Source of the DNA: Acidobacteriota bacterium
Lineage (GTDB): Bacteria; Acidobacteriota; Blastocatellia; RBC074
Length of the DNA stretch: 53,385 nucleotides
Direction: 5' to 3'
NCBI GenBank assembly: GCA_018269055.1
Contig: JAFDVI010000044.1
Location: forward strand, 1 to 53,385
Shown piece by piece: positions 1 through 7,343 of the stretch. A program made the translations under genes and the position numbers. The first letter of the stretch is position 1. Every line of letters starts with the position of its first letter. The notes under the pieces are model-generated. The model did not search any database, was not told where the DNA came from, and saw nothing but the letters and a program-made list of their open reading frames with translations.

Positions 1-43
1 TGCGCGGAGCGCTTAGTTCAACTAGATTTAGACCTGCGCCCTT

Positions 44-148
44 TCTGGCTACTATTAGGCATTAGCGTCTAATAGTAGCCAGCCTACCTAATAGTAGGCA
101 GGGGTTCCTGTCTACTATTAGGTATGTCGCGCTTCCTATTATTAGGCA
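44..148. repeat. tandem hairpins built from a short repeated unit
   Basis: An 11-base unit (CTACTATTAGG or its complement) occurs at about 49-59, 69-79, 88-97, 113-122 and, with one change, 136-146, in alternating orientation. The copies pair into two successive hairpins: 47-60 with 67-80 (6-base loop, one mismatch) and 86-102 with 107-123 (4-base loop, one mismatch). The second hairpin overlaps the last codons of the minus-strand ORF that ends at 84. It could act as a terminator for that ORF or be a recombination or mobile-repeat substrate. The sequence alone does not decide. Confidence 0.7.
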
Positions 149-491
149 GAGTGGATGGTTCAATTCTGGCTTGGAGTTCGAGTCTGACCACTTGGTCGTA
201 TCGGATTTCCCACAACCGTAATTGGCGATTCCACTTTCCACCTGCTTCTCGAATTTGCTTTTGAAGTTTGGTCTCTTGTAGTTCGACCTTGACGCCAACA
301 ATTGCGTCGGGGTGAACCTGGTTGGGTTTTGGCGTCCAGGGAGTGGTTTCGACAATCAATTCGACAGTTTTATACCGAACATGAAGCTCTTCGTCATAAC
401 GGTACCGGACACAAACAAGCCGGTCGCCGTATTGATCCAGCAACCCTTTTGTGCCGCCCTGCCCCGGTTTGACTTTTTTTCTGGCTCGCAT
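84..491 (-). CDS. small accessory-type hypothetical protein
   Basis: This is a 135-residue basic soluble protein. The start is taken at ATG 491, which has GGAGG nine bases upstream; the longer frame would start at a TTG at 512. The body carries the pattern GDRLVCVRYRYDEE, then RYKTVELIVE, then a region ending GGKWNRQLRLWEIRY. From memory this matches a widespread, uncharacterised small protein often found in accessory regions; no function is known to me. There is no signal peptide or membrane segment. It is divergent from the integron-type integrase at 662, the position a first cassette gene would take. Its last roughly 20 codons run through the hairpin repeats at 86-148, so the C-terminus may have been replaced by repeat-derived sequence. 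Confidence 0.6.
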   Translation of the reverse strand: MRARKKVKPGQGGTKGLLDQYGDRLVCVRYRYDEELHVRYKTVELIVETTPWTPKPNQVHPDAIVGVKVELQETKLQKQIREAGGKWNRQLRLWEIRYDQVVRLELQARIEPSTLPNNRKRDIPNSRQEPLPTIR

Positions 492-538
492 GGCGCTAAG
501 CCTCCGCACCAAGTATAAGTGATAGCTGACGTTAAACT

Positions 539-585
539 ACGCCGAGAGATTTACTTCAAAAACGGGCGAAGTATAATCTCGGCGT
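539..585 (+). promoter_or_regulatory. putative intI promoter framed by a 9-bp inverted repeat
   Basis: A TTTACT box (550-555) lies 16 bases before an exact TATAAT (572-577), a good sigma-70-like promoter reading towards the integrase at 662. The 5' leader would be about 78 nt. The promoter is bracketed by a perfect 9-bp inverted repeat (ACGCCGAGA at 539-547, TCTCGGCGT at 577-585), which overlaps the -10 box. Such placement is typical of an operator or of paired integrase-binding sites. GTTAAAC just upstream (531-537) fits the relaxed integron core-site pattern GTTRRRY, but on the plus strand. Confidence 0.45.
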
Positions 586-661
586 CCGGGCGAGGCAATT
601 CAAAATCGGCGCTTCGCAATCAGTAAGTAAAAACAATCGGCCACCCCAAACGGAGTTCGAG

Positions 662-1639
662 ATGAGCCATCAGAACGATGTTCCTCAACAGCCCAAACTG
701 CTGGATCAGGTTCGCACGACCATACGCCTGCGCAGAATGAGCTACCGAACCGAGCAAACGTATTGCGATTGGATCAAACGCTTCATTTTCTTTCACAACA
801 AACGTCACCCCAAAGATATGGGAGCGCCGGAAATCGAAGCCTTTCTGGCTGATTTGGTCAACAACCGTAACGTCGCGCCTTCGACGCAAAACCAGGCGTT
901 GCATTCCATCCTGTTTCTTTACCGGGAAGTTTTACAGATCGAGTTACCGCGAATCGGGATGATGCCGACAAGAAAACAGGCGCGTTTGCCGGAAGTTTTC
1001 ACTCAAGAAGAGGTTCAACGACTACTGGCACGGATGGAAGGCAGGAACCGGTTGATGGCCAGTCTGCTGTATGGCACTGGCATGCGATTGAGCGAGTTGT
1101 TGCGGTTGCGAGTGAAAGACGTTGATTTCCAGCAAAACCAAATCACCGTCCGGCAAGGCAAAGGCGACAAAGACCGTGTGACAATGCTGCCACTGAGTTT
1201 GAAAGAAGCGTTGCGCGAACATCTGAAAAAGGTCAAACAGGCTCACGAGGTTGATCTACTGGAAGGGTTCGGCAATGTCGAACTGCCGTTCGCCCTGGGC
1301 AAGAAATACCCGCAGGCCGACAAAGAGTGGAAATGGCAGTACGTTTTTCCCGCTCCCAAACGTTCTATTGACCCGCGTTCAGGTATAGAACGGCGACACC
1401 ATCTTGATGAATCAGTTTTACAACGTGCAGTAAAAATGGCGATGCGCCAAGCCGGAATTACTAAACACGGAAGCTGCCATACCCTCCGCCATAGCTTTGC
1501 CACTCACCTGCTGGAATCCGGATATGACATTCGTACGGTGCAGGAACTGCTCGGCCATGAAGACGTAAGCACAACGATGATTTACACGCACGTTTTGAAT
1601 CGCGGCGGGTTGGGCGTGCGCAGCCCGCTGGATGCCTGA
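662..1639 (+). CDS. intI: integron-type integrase (tyrosine recombinase)
   Basis: This is a 325-residue site-specific tyrosine recombinase. The N-terminal SAM-like core-binding domain covers about 15-95 and the catalytic domain about 110-320. The active-site set is visible: R142 in TGMRLSE, a lysine near K167, H273 and R276 in HTLRHS, H299 in LLGHEDVSTT and nucleophile Y308 in MIYTH. The IntI-specific insertion is present at about 208-248 (ALGKKYP, WQYVFP, DPRSG, RRHH), and the C-terminus GGLGVRSPLD is the IntI signature. This separates it from XerC/D and phage integrases. ATG 662 has GGAG six bases upstream. In a classical integron, cassettes would lie upstream on the opposite strand, where the small ORF at 84-491 sits. 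No attC array is convincing here, so this may be a lone or relic chromosomal integron whose array lies left of the window. Confidence 0.93.
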   Translation: MSHQNDVPQQPKLLDQVRTTIRLRRMSYRTEQTYCDWIKRFIFFHNKRHPKDMGAPEIEAFLADLVNNRNVAPSTQNQALHSILFLYREVLQIELPRIGMMPTRKQARLPEVFTQEEVQRLLARMEGRNRLMASLLYGTGMRLSELLRLRVKDVDFQQNQITVRQGKGDKDRVTMLPLSLKEALREHLKKVKQAHEVDLLEGFGNVELPFALGKKYPQADKEWKWQYVFPAPKRSIDPRSGIERRHHLDESVLQRAVKMAMRQAGITKHGSCHTLRHSFATHLLESGYDIRTVQELLGHEDVSTTMIYTHVLNRGGLGVRSPLDA

Positions 1640-1691
1640 ATCATCAAACTGAATCTGCAGGTTCACCAAGACACCTCAGCCATCGCAACAA

Positions 1692-2711
1692 TCAATCAGG
1701 TTTTGTTGCGCCCTGATGTTCGCGCGCGAAGTAACCTTGGCGGGTTTTGATGATGAGTTCGCCTTCGCGTTTGTTCACTTCACTAACGACGGAAAGGCTG
1801 ATTTTGTGAAATTTGCCGTCGCGCGTCGCCTGGCTGGGCGTGTAGCCGATGCTGTAGCGGGTTCGCAGGTGGCTGATTAAATCCGTCAGGCGCTGGTTGA
1901 TGGTTGCGGCATCGGCAATCATGACTTCGCCGCCGGTCGGTTCGGCGAATTCGTCTACGCGAACCGTCCAGTTGTATTTTTCGCCGCGTCCACGCATGAA
2001 CATTCGTAGCGTTTTGGAGCTTTCTCCGCCAATAACCAACCCGCAAACCACGGTGTTATTTTCCAGCAATCGTTCATTGACTTCGGAAATCGTCGGATTG
2101 GTGAAGGTGTGCATTGTGGCAATGTTATCCGTAACAACAATGATGACGCGGCGGCCAAGTTTGTCGTGCGCTTTGTCCATTTGCAGGACGGCTTCGTACA
2201 GCGAAGTGTGGATCGAGGTTCCTACGCCGACAAAAGACTTTTCCAGTGTGCGGCTGATCTGGTCAACAATCGCTTTGCGGTCGCGCGTGAAATCCTGCAA
2301 CAGACGCGTTTGGTCGGCGAAGGTCATCAAGGCGACTTCGTCTTCGGGCCGAAGATGATCCAGGGCCTGCAACGCGCCATTGCGAATTTCCTGAATGACG
2401 GGGCGGACGCTGGCGCTCAGGTCGAGCAGCAACAGAATCGAAAGCGGCAATCTGTCCTGGCTGAAGTGAACGATTTCCTGCGGGACGCCGTCTTCGGCGA
2501 GCAAAAAGTCTTCGCGCCGCAAAGAGGTGATGGCCTGCCCGCCTTTTTTTCGCAGCACCTGCGCATCCAAAACGACAAGGTCGGTGTTGATTTTGACGAT
2601 TTCAGTGCTTTGTGCAGGAGGTTCCTGTGATAAAGCCGGAAGCGTTGCGCCGAACATGAGCGCCGATAGGATGCAGACCTTTGGCCAGGTTTTGGAGGAG
2701 GCTACATTCAT
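1692..2711 (-). CDS. secreted VWFA-domain protein (acidobacterial type)
   Basis: This 339-residue protein has a signal peptide (about 1-29, cleavage near ALS-QE). An N-terminal strand region follows (TDLVVLDAQV, FLLAEDGVPQ), then a von Willebrand factor A domain (about 90-290). The metal-ion-dependent adhesion motif DLSAS is at 97-101, with a later Asp in VVTDN. Together these match the VWFA-related acidobacterial domain family (TIGR03436 type), which is expanded in Acidobacteriota and has no established function. It starts eight bases after malQ stops, so the two are probably cotranscribed, but the pairing has no evident functional meaning. It is likely periplasmic or cell-surface and likely binds a divalent metal. 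Confidence 0.87.
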   Translation of the reverse strand: MNVASSKTWPKVCILSALMFGATLPALSQEPPAQSTEIVKINTDLVVLDAQVLRKKGGQAITSLRREDFLLAEDGVPQEIVHFSQDRLPLSILLLLDLSASVRPVIQEIRNGALQALDHLRPEDEVALMTFADQTRLLQDFTRDRKAIVDQISRTLEKSFVGVGTSIHTSLYEAVLQMDKAHDKLGRRVIIVVTDNIATMHTFTNPTISEVNERLLENNTVVCGLVIGGESSKTLRMFMRGRGEKYNWTVRVDEFAEPTGGEVMIADAATINQRLTDLISHLRTRYSIGYTPSQATRDGKFHKISLSVVSEVNKREGELIIKTRQGYFAREHQGATKPD

Positions 2712-2719
2712 TTCAATCG

Positions 2720-4327
2720 TTATGCAGATGCTGTGGAATCATCCGAACTATCGCTGCTGTCTGAATCCGTTTTGGCAACCTGTTTCAGTCGCGCTCGGTT
2801 GCGCCCGTAAATTTCGGTGAGTTCGCCCAGTCGAGCGCGAAGTTCCGGCGTCAGTTGTTCCCATTGAAACCGCCAACTCCAATTTCCGCTTTCGCGCGAC
2901 GGGACGTTCATGCGCGCTTCGCTGCCGCAAGCCAAAATATCTTGCAACGGAATGATCGCCGTGTTGGCAACCGATGCCAATGCCAGGCAAATAAAATCCC
3001 AATTCAATTCGCTGCCATCCGTGCCCAGATATTTCAGGACAAATTCGCGTTCCCGGTTGTTTTCGTCCGCGCTCAGGGTGTTGGCGTTTTCCGCCGTGAA
3101 CCATCCGATGGTAGTGTCGTTGTCGTGGGTGCCTGTATATACGACAGAATTTGATGCAAAACTGTAGGGTTTATATTTGTCTTCTTCCGGCGTCATGCCA
3201 AAGGAAAACTGCAAGACGTACATACCCGGAAAGCCGAATTGATGGCGAAGCTGTTCGACTTCCGGCGTAATGAATCCCAGGTCTTCGGCAATGATCGGCA
3301 ATTCGCCGTCGGCATTGGCGAAAGCGAGTTGGATGGCGTTGAAGAAATCGGCTCCGGGGCCGAGTTCCCAACTACCATTGATGGCGGTCGTTTCCGTTGC
3401 GGGAACAGCCCAATACTTTTCAAACCCGCGAAAATGATCCAATCGGATAATGTCCACCATGGAAAGCGTCGCTCGAATCCGTTTGATCCACCATTGATAC
3501 TCATTCTTCGCCATCAAATCCCAACGATACAGCGGATTTCCCCAAAGCTGGCCGGTTTCGCTGAAATAATCCGGCGGCACACCTGCCACCAACAGCGGCT
3601 GGCCTTCCTCGTCCAGATGAAACAAATGTGGATTCGCCCAGACATCCGCAGAATCATGCGCAACAAAGATCGGAATGTCGCCGATGATTTTGACGCCTTT
3701 GTCGTTTGCGTACTTCGCCAGTTTCAACCACTGTTTGAAAAACAGGTATTGCCAGAATTTATGCCGACTGATTTCAATCGCGTGGTTTTCGCGGAAGAAA
3801 TGCATGGCTTCATCCTGACGGTCGCGCAAGTACGGTTCCCATTTCGTCCATTCCTGGCCTTGGTGTTGATCCTTGATCGCACGAAAGGCGGCGTAATCTT
3901 CCAACCACCATTCGGTCTGGCTGGCAAAGTTCAAATAATCGGCCTTGTCATTTTCCGCGGCGCGAGCGACAAAACTGGCGTGCGCCTTGGTCAGCATACG
4001 GGTTTTGAATTCGATGACAGGGCCGTAATCCACTCGATCAGCGGGAAACTTCGACGACTCAGCCAGATCGGCCGCATCCAGCAAACCGTCCTCAACCAGA
4101 GATTCAAGATTGATCAACAAGGGATTCCCCGCAAAGGCTGAAAAGCTTTGATACGGCGAATCGCCATAACCAGTTGGCCCCAAAGGCAATACTTGCCAGA
4201 GGCTTTGTCCCGCTTCTTCCAGAAAATCTACGAAGTCATACGCGGCTTTCCCCAAATCTCCGATTCCACTACCGTTTGGCAGAGACGTGGGATGTAACAG
4301 GACGCCACTTGTCCGCGGGAAACTCAT
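2720..4327 (-). CDS. malQ: 4-alpha-glucanotransferase (amylomaltase)
   Basis: This 535-residue GH77 enzyme transfers maltodextrin segments between alpha-1,4-glucans in the cytoplasm, in glycogen or maltodextrin turnover. The N-terminus (SGVLLHPTSLP, GIGDLG, WQVLPLGPTGYGDSPYQ) is diagnostic. Catalytic residues are D297 in IIRLDHFRGF (nucleophile), E348 in IIAEDLG (acid/base) and D402 in GTHDNDTT (transition-state stabiliser). The length is normal for a bacterial MalQ without the extra N-terminal domain. AAGGAG lies 11 bases before ATG 4327. The last roughly 15 residues are Ser/Asp-rich (DSDSSDSSDD) and look disordered. A VWFA gene follows after eight bases. No other glycogen genes are nearby. 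Confidence 0.95.
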   Translation of the reverse strand: MSFPRTSGVLLHPTSLPNGSGIGDLGKAAYDFVDFLEEAGQSLWQVLPLGPTGYGDSPYQSFSAFAGNPLLINLESLVEDGLLDAADLAESSKFPADRVDYGPVIEFKTRMLTKAHASFVARAAENDKADYLNFASQTEWWLEDYAAFRAIKDQHQGQEWTKWEPYLRDRQDEAMHFFRENHAIEISRHKFWQYLFFKQWLKLAKYANDKGVKIIGDIPIFVAHDSADVWANPHLFHLDEEGQPLLVAGVPPDYFSETGQLWGNPLYRWDLMAKNEYQWWIKRIRATLSMVDIIRLDHFRGFEKYWAVPATETTAINGSWELGPGADFFNAIQLAFANADGELPIIAEDLGFITPEVEQLRHQFGFPGMYVLQFSFGMTPEEDKYKPYSFASNSVVYTGTHDNDTTIGWFTAENANTLSADENNREREFVLKYLGTDGSELNWDFICLALASVANTAIIPLQDILACGSEARMNVPSRESGNWSWRFQWEQLTPELRARLGELTEIYGRNRARLKQVAKTDSDSSDSSDDSTASA

Positions 4328-4444
4328 CTTTTCGCTCTCTCCTTACTGCTTACTCAATGCTTGCTTGTTTGATGCTGCCGGAATTCTATCACAGGGAATT
4401 AGTGTCAACCCCTTTCTTTCGCCGAATCTGTGCGCATAAGAAAC

Positions 4445-4478
4445 AAATGGGCAGGAGGAATATTCCTCCTGCCCATTT
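4445..4478. terminator. 34-bp perfect palindrome between the CAP-like gene and malQ
   Basis: A perfect 34-base palindrome (arms of 17, AAATGGGCAGGAGGAAT and its complement) lies between the stop at 4536 and the malQ start at 4327. As RNA it folds into a very stable hairpin and probably terminates minus-strand transcription from the upstream gene. The U-tract is poor on either side, so the terminator call is tentative. It could equally be a dispersed extragenic palindrome. Confidence 0.5.
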
Positions 4479-4535
4479 GAAATCTGCAAGCCGTTACAAA
4501 TCTCTCGTCAGATTCGGCGTGATTGCTGCCGAAAC

Positions 4536-6515
4536 TCAGGGGTTTGTTTTGGGGCATGAAATGCAGCGCATGTTCGTTGGGAACGAAGGCGCCGAGGTGT
4601 AGAAGAAGCCAAGGCCCGGAGTGAAGATAACTTCCGGATCATCCTTCGGATTTCCATCGGCTTTGACGCCCTGGAAGAAATCTCCGCCATCTACAGCATA
4701 GAACGTCATCATTCCCGGCGCGGCATGAACGCGAATGACCGCTGCGGTTTTGCCATTGTCGCGGTAAAACGTGATGATTTCCTCGTTGCGACCTGCGTCG
4801 TGCAACCATTTCCAGGTCCCAGCCTCGGCAGGAACCGGGTCTTGATAGGTTTTGTACCCTTGCGACACCCAGGTGCCATCTTCGTTGATCATCAACGCCA
4901 TCGTGAAATCCGTCATATCGAATTTGTCGGGCGAATTGAAATGCGTGACGCCTCTCGAATCAATCTGATATTCCACGTGCCATTGGCCGATCATATTTTC
5001 CGGGAACGAATTGTCACGCAGACTGCGGTTTCCGGCCGGTGCAGGATCACGCCAGCATTCCTTCGTTTCCTGGTCACAATGAACCGAGGAATAAGGTTTG
5101 CCATCATCGCCATATCCACTGAACTTGGCTCCTGCCGCAAGCGCATCAATCGGCGGACGGGTGCGGACTCGCTCATTGCCATCAATTCGGCCATCAGTGT
5201 CTTCACCGGGCAATGGAATGGTCTTATCCCAGTAATCGGCGAAATCCAAAACCCAGTAGTAAGTTCCCTGGTCGTAGCCACGGCCAATTCCAACTACTTT
5301 CCACTGTGGCTGGAGCAACATGGAATCATTTTCGGAATACGATTTGGTGAATTCAAAGAAAGCTTCAACATTCACAAATCTTGATACCAGCACCAAAGTG
5401 TCAAAGTTCGTTCCATCAAGTTTCGGAAACCCAAACGCACGAGCACGCATAAACGGGCCGGAACCATTGGAGTCAAACTTGCTCATTTCACCTCGCGGCG
5501 CCAAATCTCTGCTCAGGGCATCGGCTGACATCGTCAAGGAAACAGACGCGCGAACCGGTCCGAGTCCCTTAGACAAACGATACTGATTCAGCAAATAGAG
5601 AAATTCGCTTTCCTGATCGTCCATCGGAATTGCCGATCCAATCCCGCCATCGGGCAATACATACGGGATACCCGGTTTCGGACGCAGCCCTTCATAGCGC
5701 CGACGCGGATTCGGATCAGCGCCATCAGGCGTTGTCGCAATCGCCGTATTGGATGGCGCGGACAAATTCGCGCTATGGCTGTTCTCGTTGTACTTCATGT
5801 AATAGTAGTAGGTGGTTCGCGGTTTCAGGTCTTGATCAAGGTAAGAGCTAAGATTGGCTCCAATGGCTCCAATCATCACAAAATTTTTCGGATCATCGGA
5901 TGATGCTCTGAAAATTCGGAGCGAAGCCACATGAGCCAAGCCCGGAATTGCCCATCTCAACTCAATGTCATTTGCTGAGATAGCTTTGGCACTGAGGGTT
6001 TGGATCGCACTGAGACTGGGGTCTTCCATTGTGACCTTTGGCTCCTGGCTGGTCTGTTGGTTTGTGCCAGGATCATCTGTGGTAGCCAAGGTCGTCGCTT
6101 TGGCCGAATTGGACGGCGCCGACAACATGGCAGGTTTTCTTTCCTGCGTCTGGATACGATAAATCCAAGTGCTTTTCGCTTTCAGCCCAGAATCAATGTA
6201 ACTCAAAGCGTTGGCAGGCAGCGAAGTCAGATATACAAAATTGTCCGGCGTCACATAGTGTGCACGATAGATGCGAATTCCGCCGATGTATCCAGGGTTA
6301 TTGATTCGCCAAACCAACCGAATTTGGGAATCTGAAATTGGGGTCGCTTCCAGGTCAATTGATTGATTTTTCATGCCGGCAATTTGCGCGGATGCGGGGG
6401 TGTAAGCACCAAGCACAATCAAACAGCTCAGCAAAAACACAGCAACCAATCCTGAAGATAATTTTCGATCAATATTTTTCTGATCTTCCGAGATATTCAA
6501 GTTACGAGGCACCAT
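4536..6515 (-). CDS. secreted Fn3-like/CAP-like protein, copy 1
   Basis: The start is moved to ATG 6515 (659 aa), where AAGGAG lies seven bases upstream; the paralogue also begins MVP. Order: signal anchor (about 20-43, ending PASAQ); two fibronectin-III-like modules (about 48-140 and 165-260), each with IRIYR and SAPSN-ATT patterns; a CAP/SCP-like domain (about 300-430) with LLNQYRLSKGLGPV; and a unique C-terminal domain (about 500-640: IGQWHVEYQID, GTWVSQGYKTYQ, IRVHAAPGMMTFYAVDGG). In the CAP-like domain the usual active-site His of the HxxS motif is not evident (SKFDSNGSG), so it may have lost enzymatic or sterol-binding function. The C-terminus carries CISC. It is a paralogue of 7344-9449. 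Exported location is well supported; function unknown. Confidence 0.75.
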   Translation of the reverse strand: MVPRNLNISEDQKNIDRKLSSGLVAVFLLSCLIVLGAYTPASAQIAGMKNQSIDLEATPISDSQIRLVWRINNPGYIGGIRIYRAHYVTPDNFVYLTSLPANALSYIDSGLKAKSTWIYRIQTQERKPAMLSAPSNSAKATTLATTDDPGTNQQTSQEPKVTMEDPSLSAIQTLSAKAISANDIELRWAIPGLAHVASLRIFRASSDDPKNFVMIGAIGANLSSYLDQDLKPRTTYYYYMKYNENSHSANLSAPSNTAIATTPDGADPNPRRRYEGLRPKPGIPYVLPDGGIGSAIPMDDQESEFLYLLNQYRLSKGLGPVRASVSLTMSADALSRDLAPRGEMSKFDSNGSGPFMRARAFGFPKLDGTNFDTLVLVSRFVNVEAFFEFTKSYSENDSMLLQPQWKVVGIGRGYDQGTYYWVLDFADYWDKTIPLPGEDTDGRIDGNERVRTRPPIDALAAGAKFSGYGDDGKPYSSVHCDQETKECWRDPAPAGNRSLRDNSFPENMIGQWHVEYQIDSRGVTHFNSPDKFDMTDFTMALMINEDGTWVSQGYKTYQDPVPAEAGTWKWLHDAGRNEEIITFYRDNGKTAAVIRVHAAPGMMTFYAVDGGDFFQGVKADGNPKDDPEVIFTPGLGFFYTSAPSFPTNMRCISCPKTNP

Positions 6516-7343
6516 AATTGTTCTCCTTGTCCAAGAAAGCATCGCTGCTATTCGGACATTACAAACTCACCAAATTGACTAGCTTCACTATCAAGCGATG
6601 ATAGGAGGCTTGCTCCAGATCAGCTTGATACAGCGCAGCTTTCCCCCAAGCTCATAGGACACAAATCTGTGCCTTTGAACTTTTAGTTCAAGCCCGACCA
6701 ACTTGACTCATTGTGAGGCTGGCAAATGGACAATGTTTACCTTTTGATCGGTAACCACGTCACTTAACCACTTGGAGCAACTTCGACTTACAAATGAAAG
6801 CCGTGTTGACCAGCTAGTCAAAGTCAGCTAAAAAATTTGTTGGGTAGCTGTTGAGTGTTGGAGGGGGACCCAAAGAGTGGCGCATCTTTGAATCAAAGTC
6901 CGGGGCACCATTTCAGTAGTCACCTGCTCCAAATACCTTCGCCTTCTCCAGATCAATCTAAATGATCACATACTTTAATGCCTGGGGAGCATCGTACAAT
7001 CAGTTGTGAACTTCAGCTACTCGCCGAACTCTGGGGATGTTCGATTGATCATTTTGCCAAGGTAATACAATTTAGGGATGCAGCTTTCTAATACAATGCC
7101 GGACTTTACGATGTCAAGTAGTAAGTTAGAAAACCTTGTTCCCACTACAAATTTTTTGTCAGACCTTCTGCTGGCTCAATTTTCACATACTAAATTTTCA
7201 TCGGCCCTCCTTCTTAATTTGCTAAGCCTGAAATCTCCTTCTTGCAAAACTACTAACTGTAAATAATTCCTCGAAAACGGTTTTTGAACGGGATATTCAG
7301 AGCCCGCAGCTTTCTTGCTTCGAATTCACGCGATAGACTTTTC
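6516..7343. other. 828-bp gene-free AT-richer gap
   Basis: No convincing gene is seen. A plus-strand 62-codon frame (7078-7266) lacks a ribosome site and family resemblance. The stretch is noticeably AT-richer than its flanks. It should hold the promoter and leader of copy 1 and the terminator of copy 2. No tRNA, riboswitch or long inverted repeat was recognised. A similar 0.8-kb gap follows copy 2's start at 9450, so both paralogues have long empty upstream regions. Confidence 0.5.

Noticed and set aside
512..662. A classical attI site upstream of intI
   Set aside because: GTTAAAC at 531-537 matches the core pattern only on the plus strand; the expected minus-strand core is missing.
3239..4141. 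Long plus-strand frame of 300 codons opposite malQ
   Set aside because: It has no family resemblance and lies entirely under a well-supported glucanotransferase; it is a shadow frame.
7078..7266. 62-codon plus-strand ORF in the gap between the two CAP-like genes
   Set aside because: No ribosome site, no family features and AT-rich composition.
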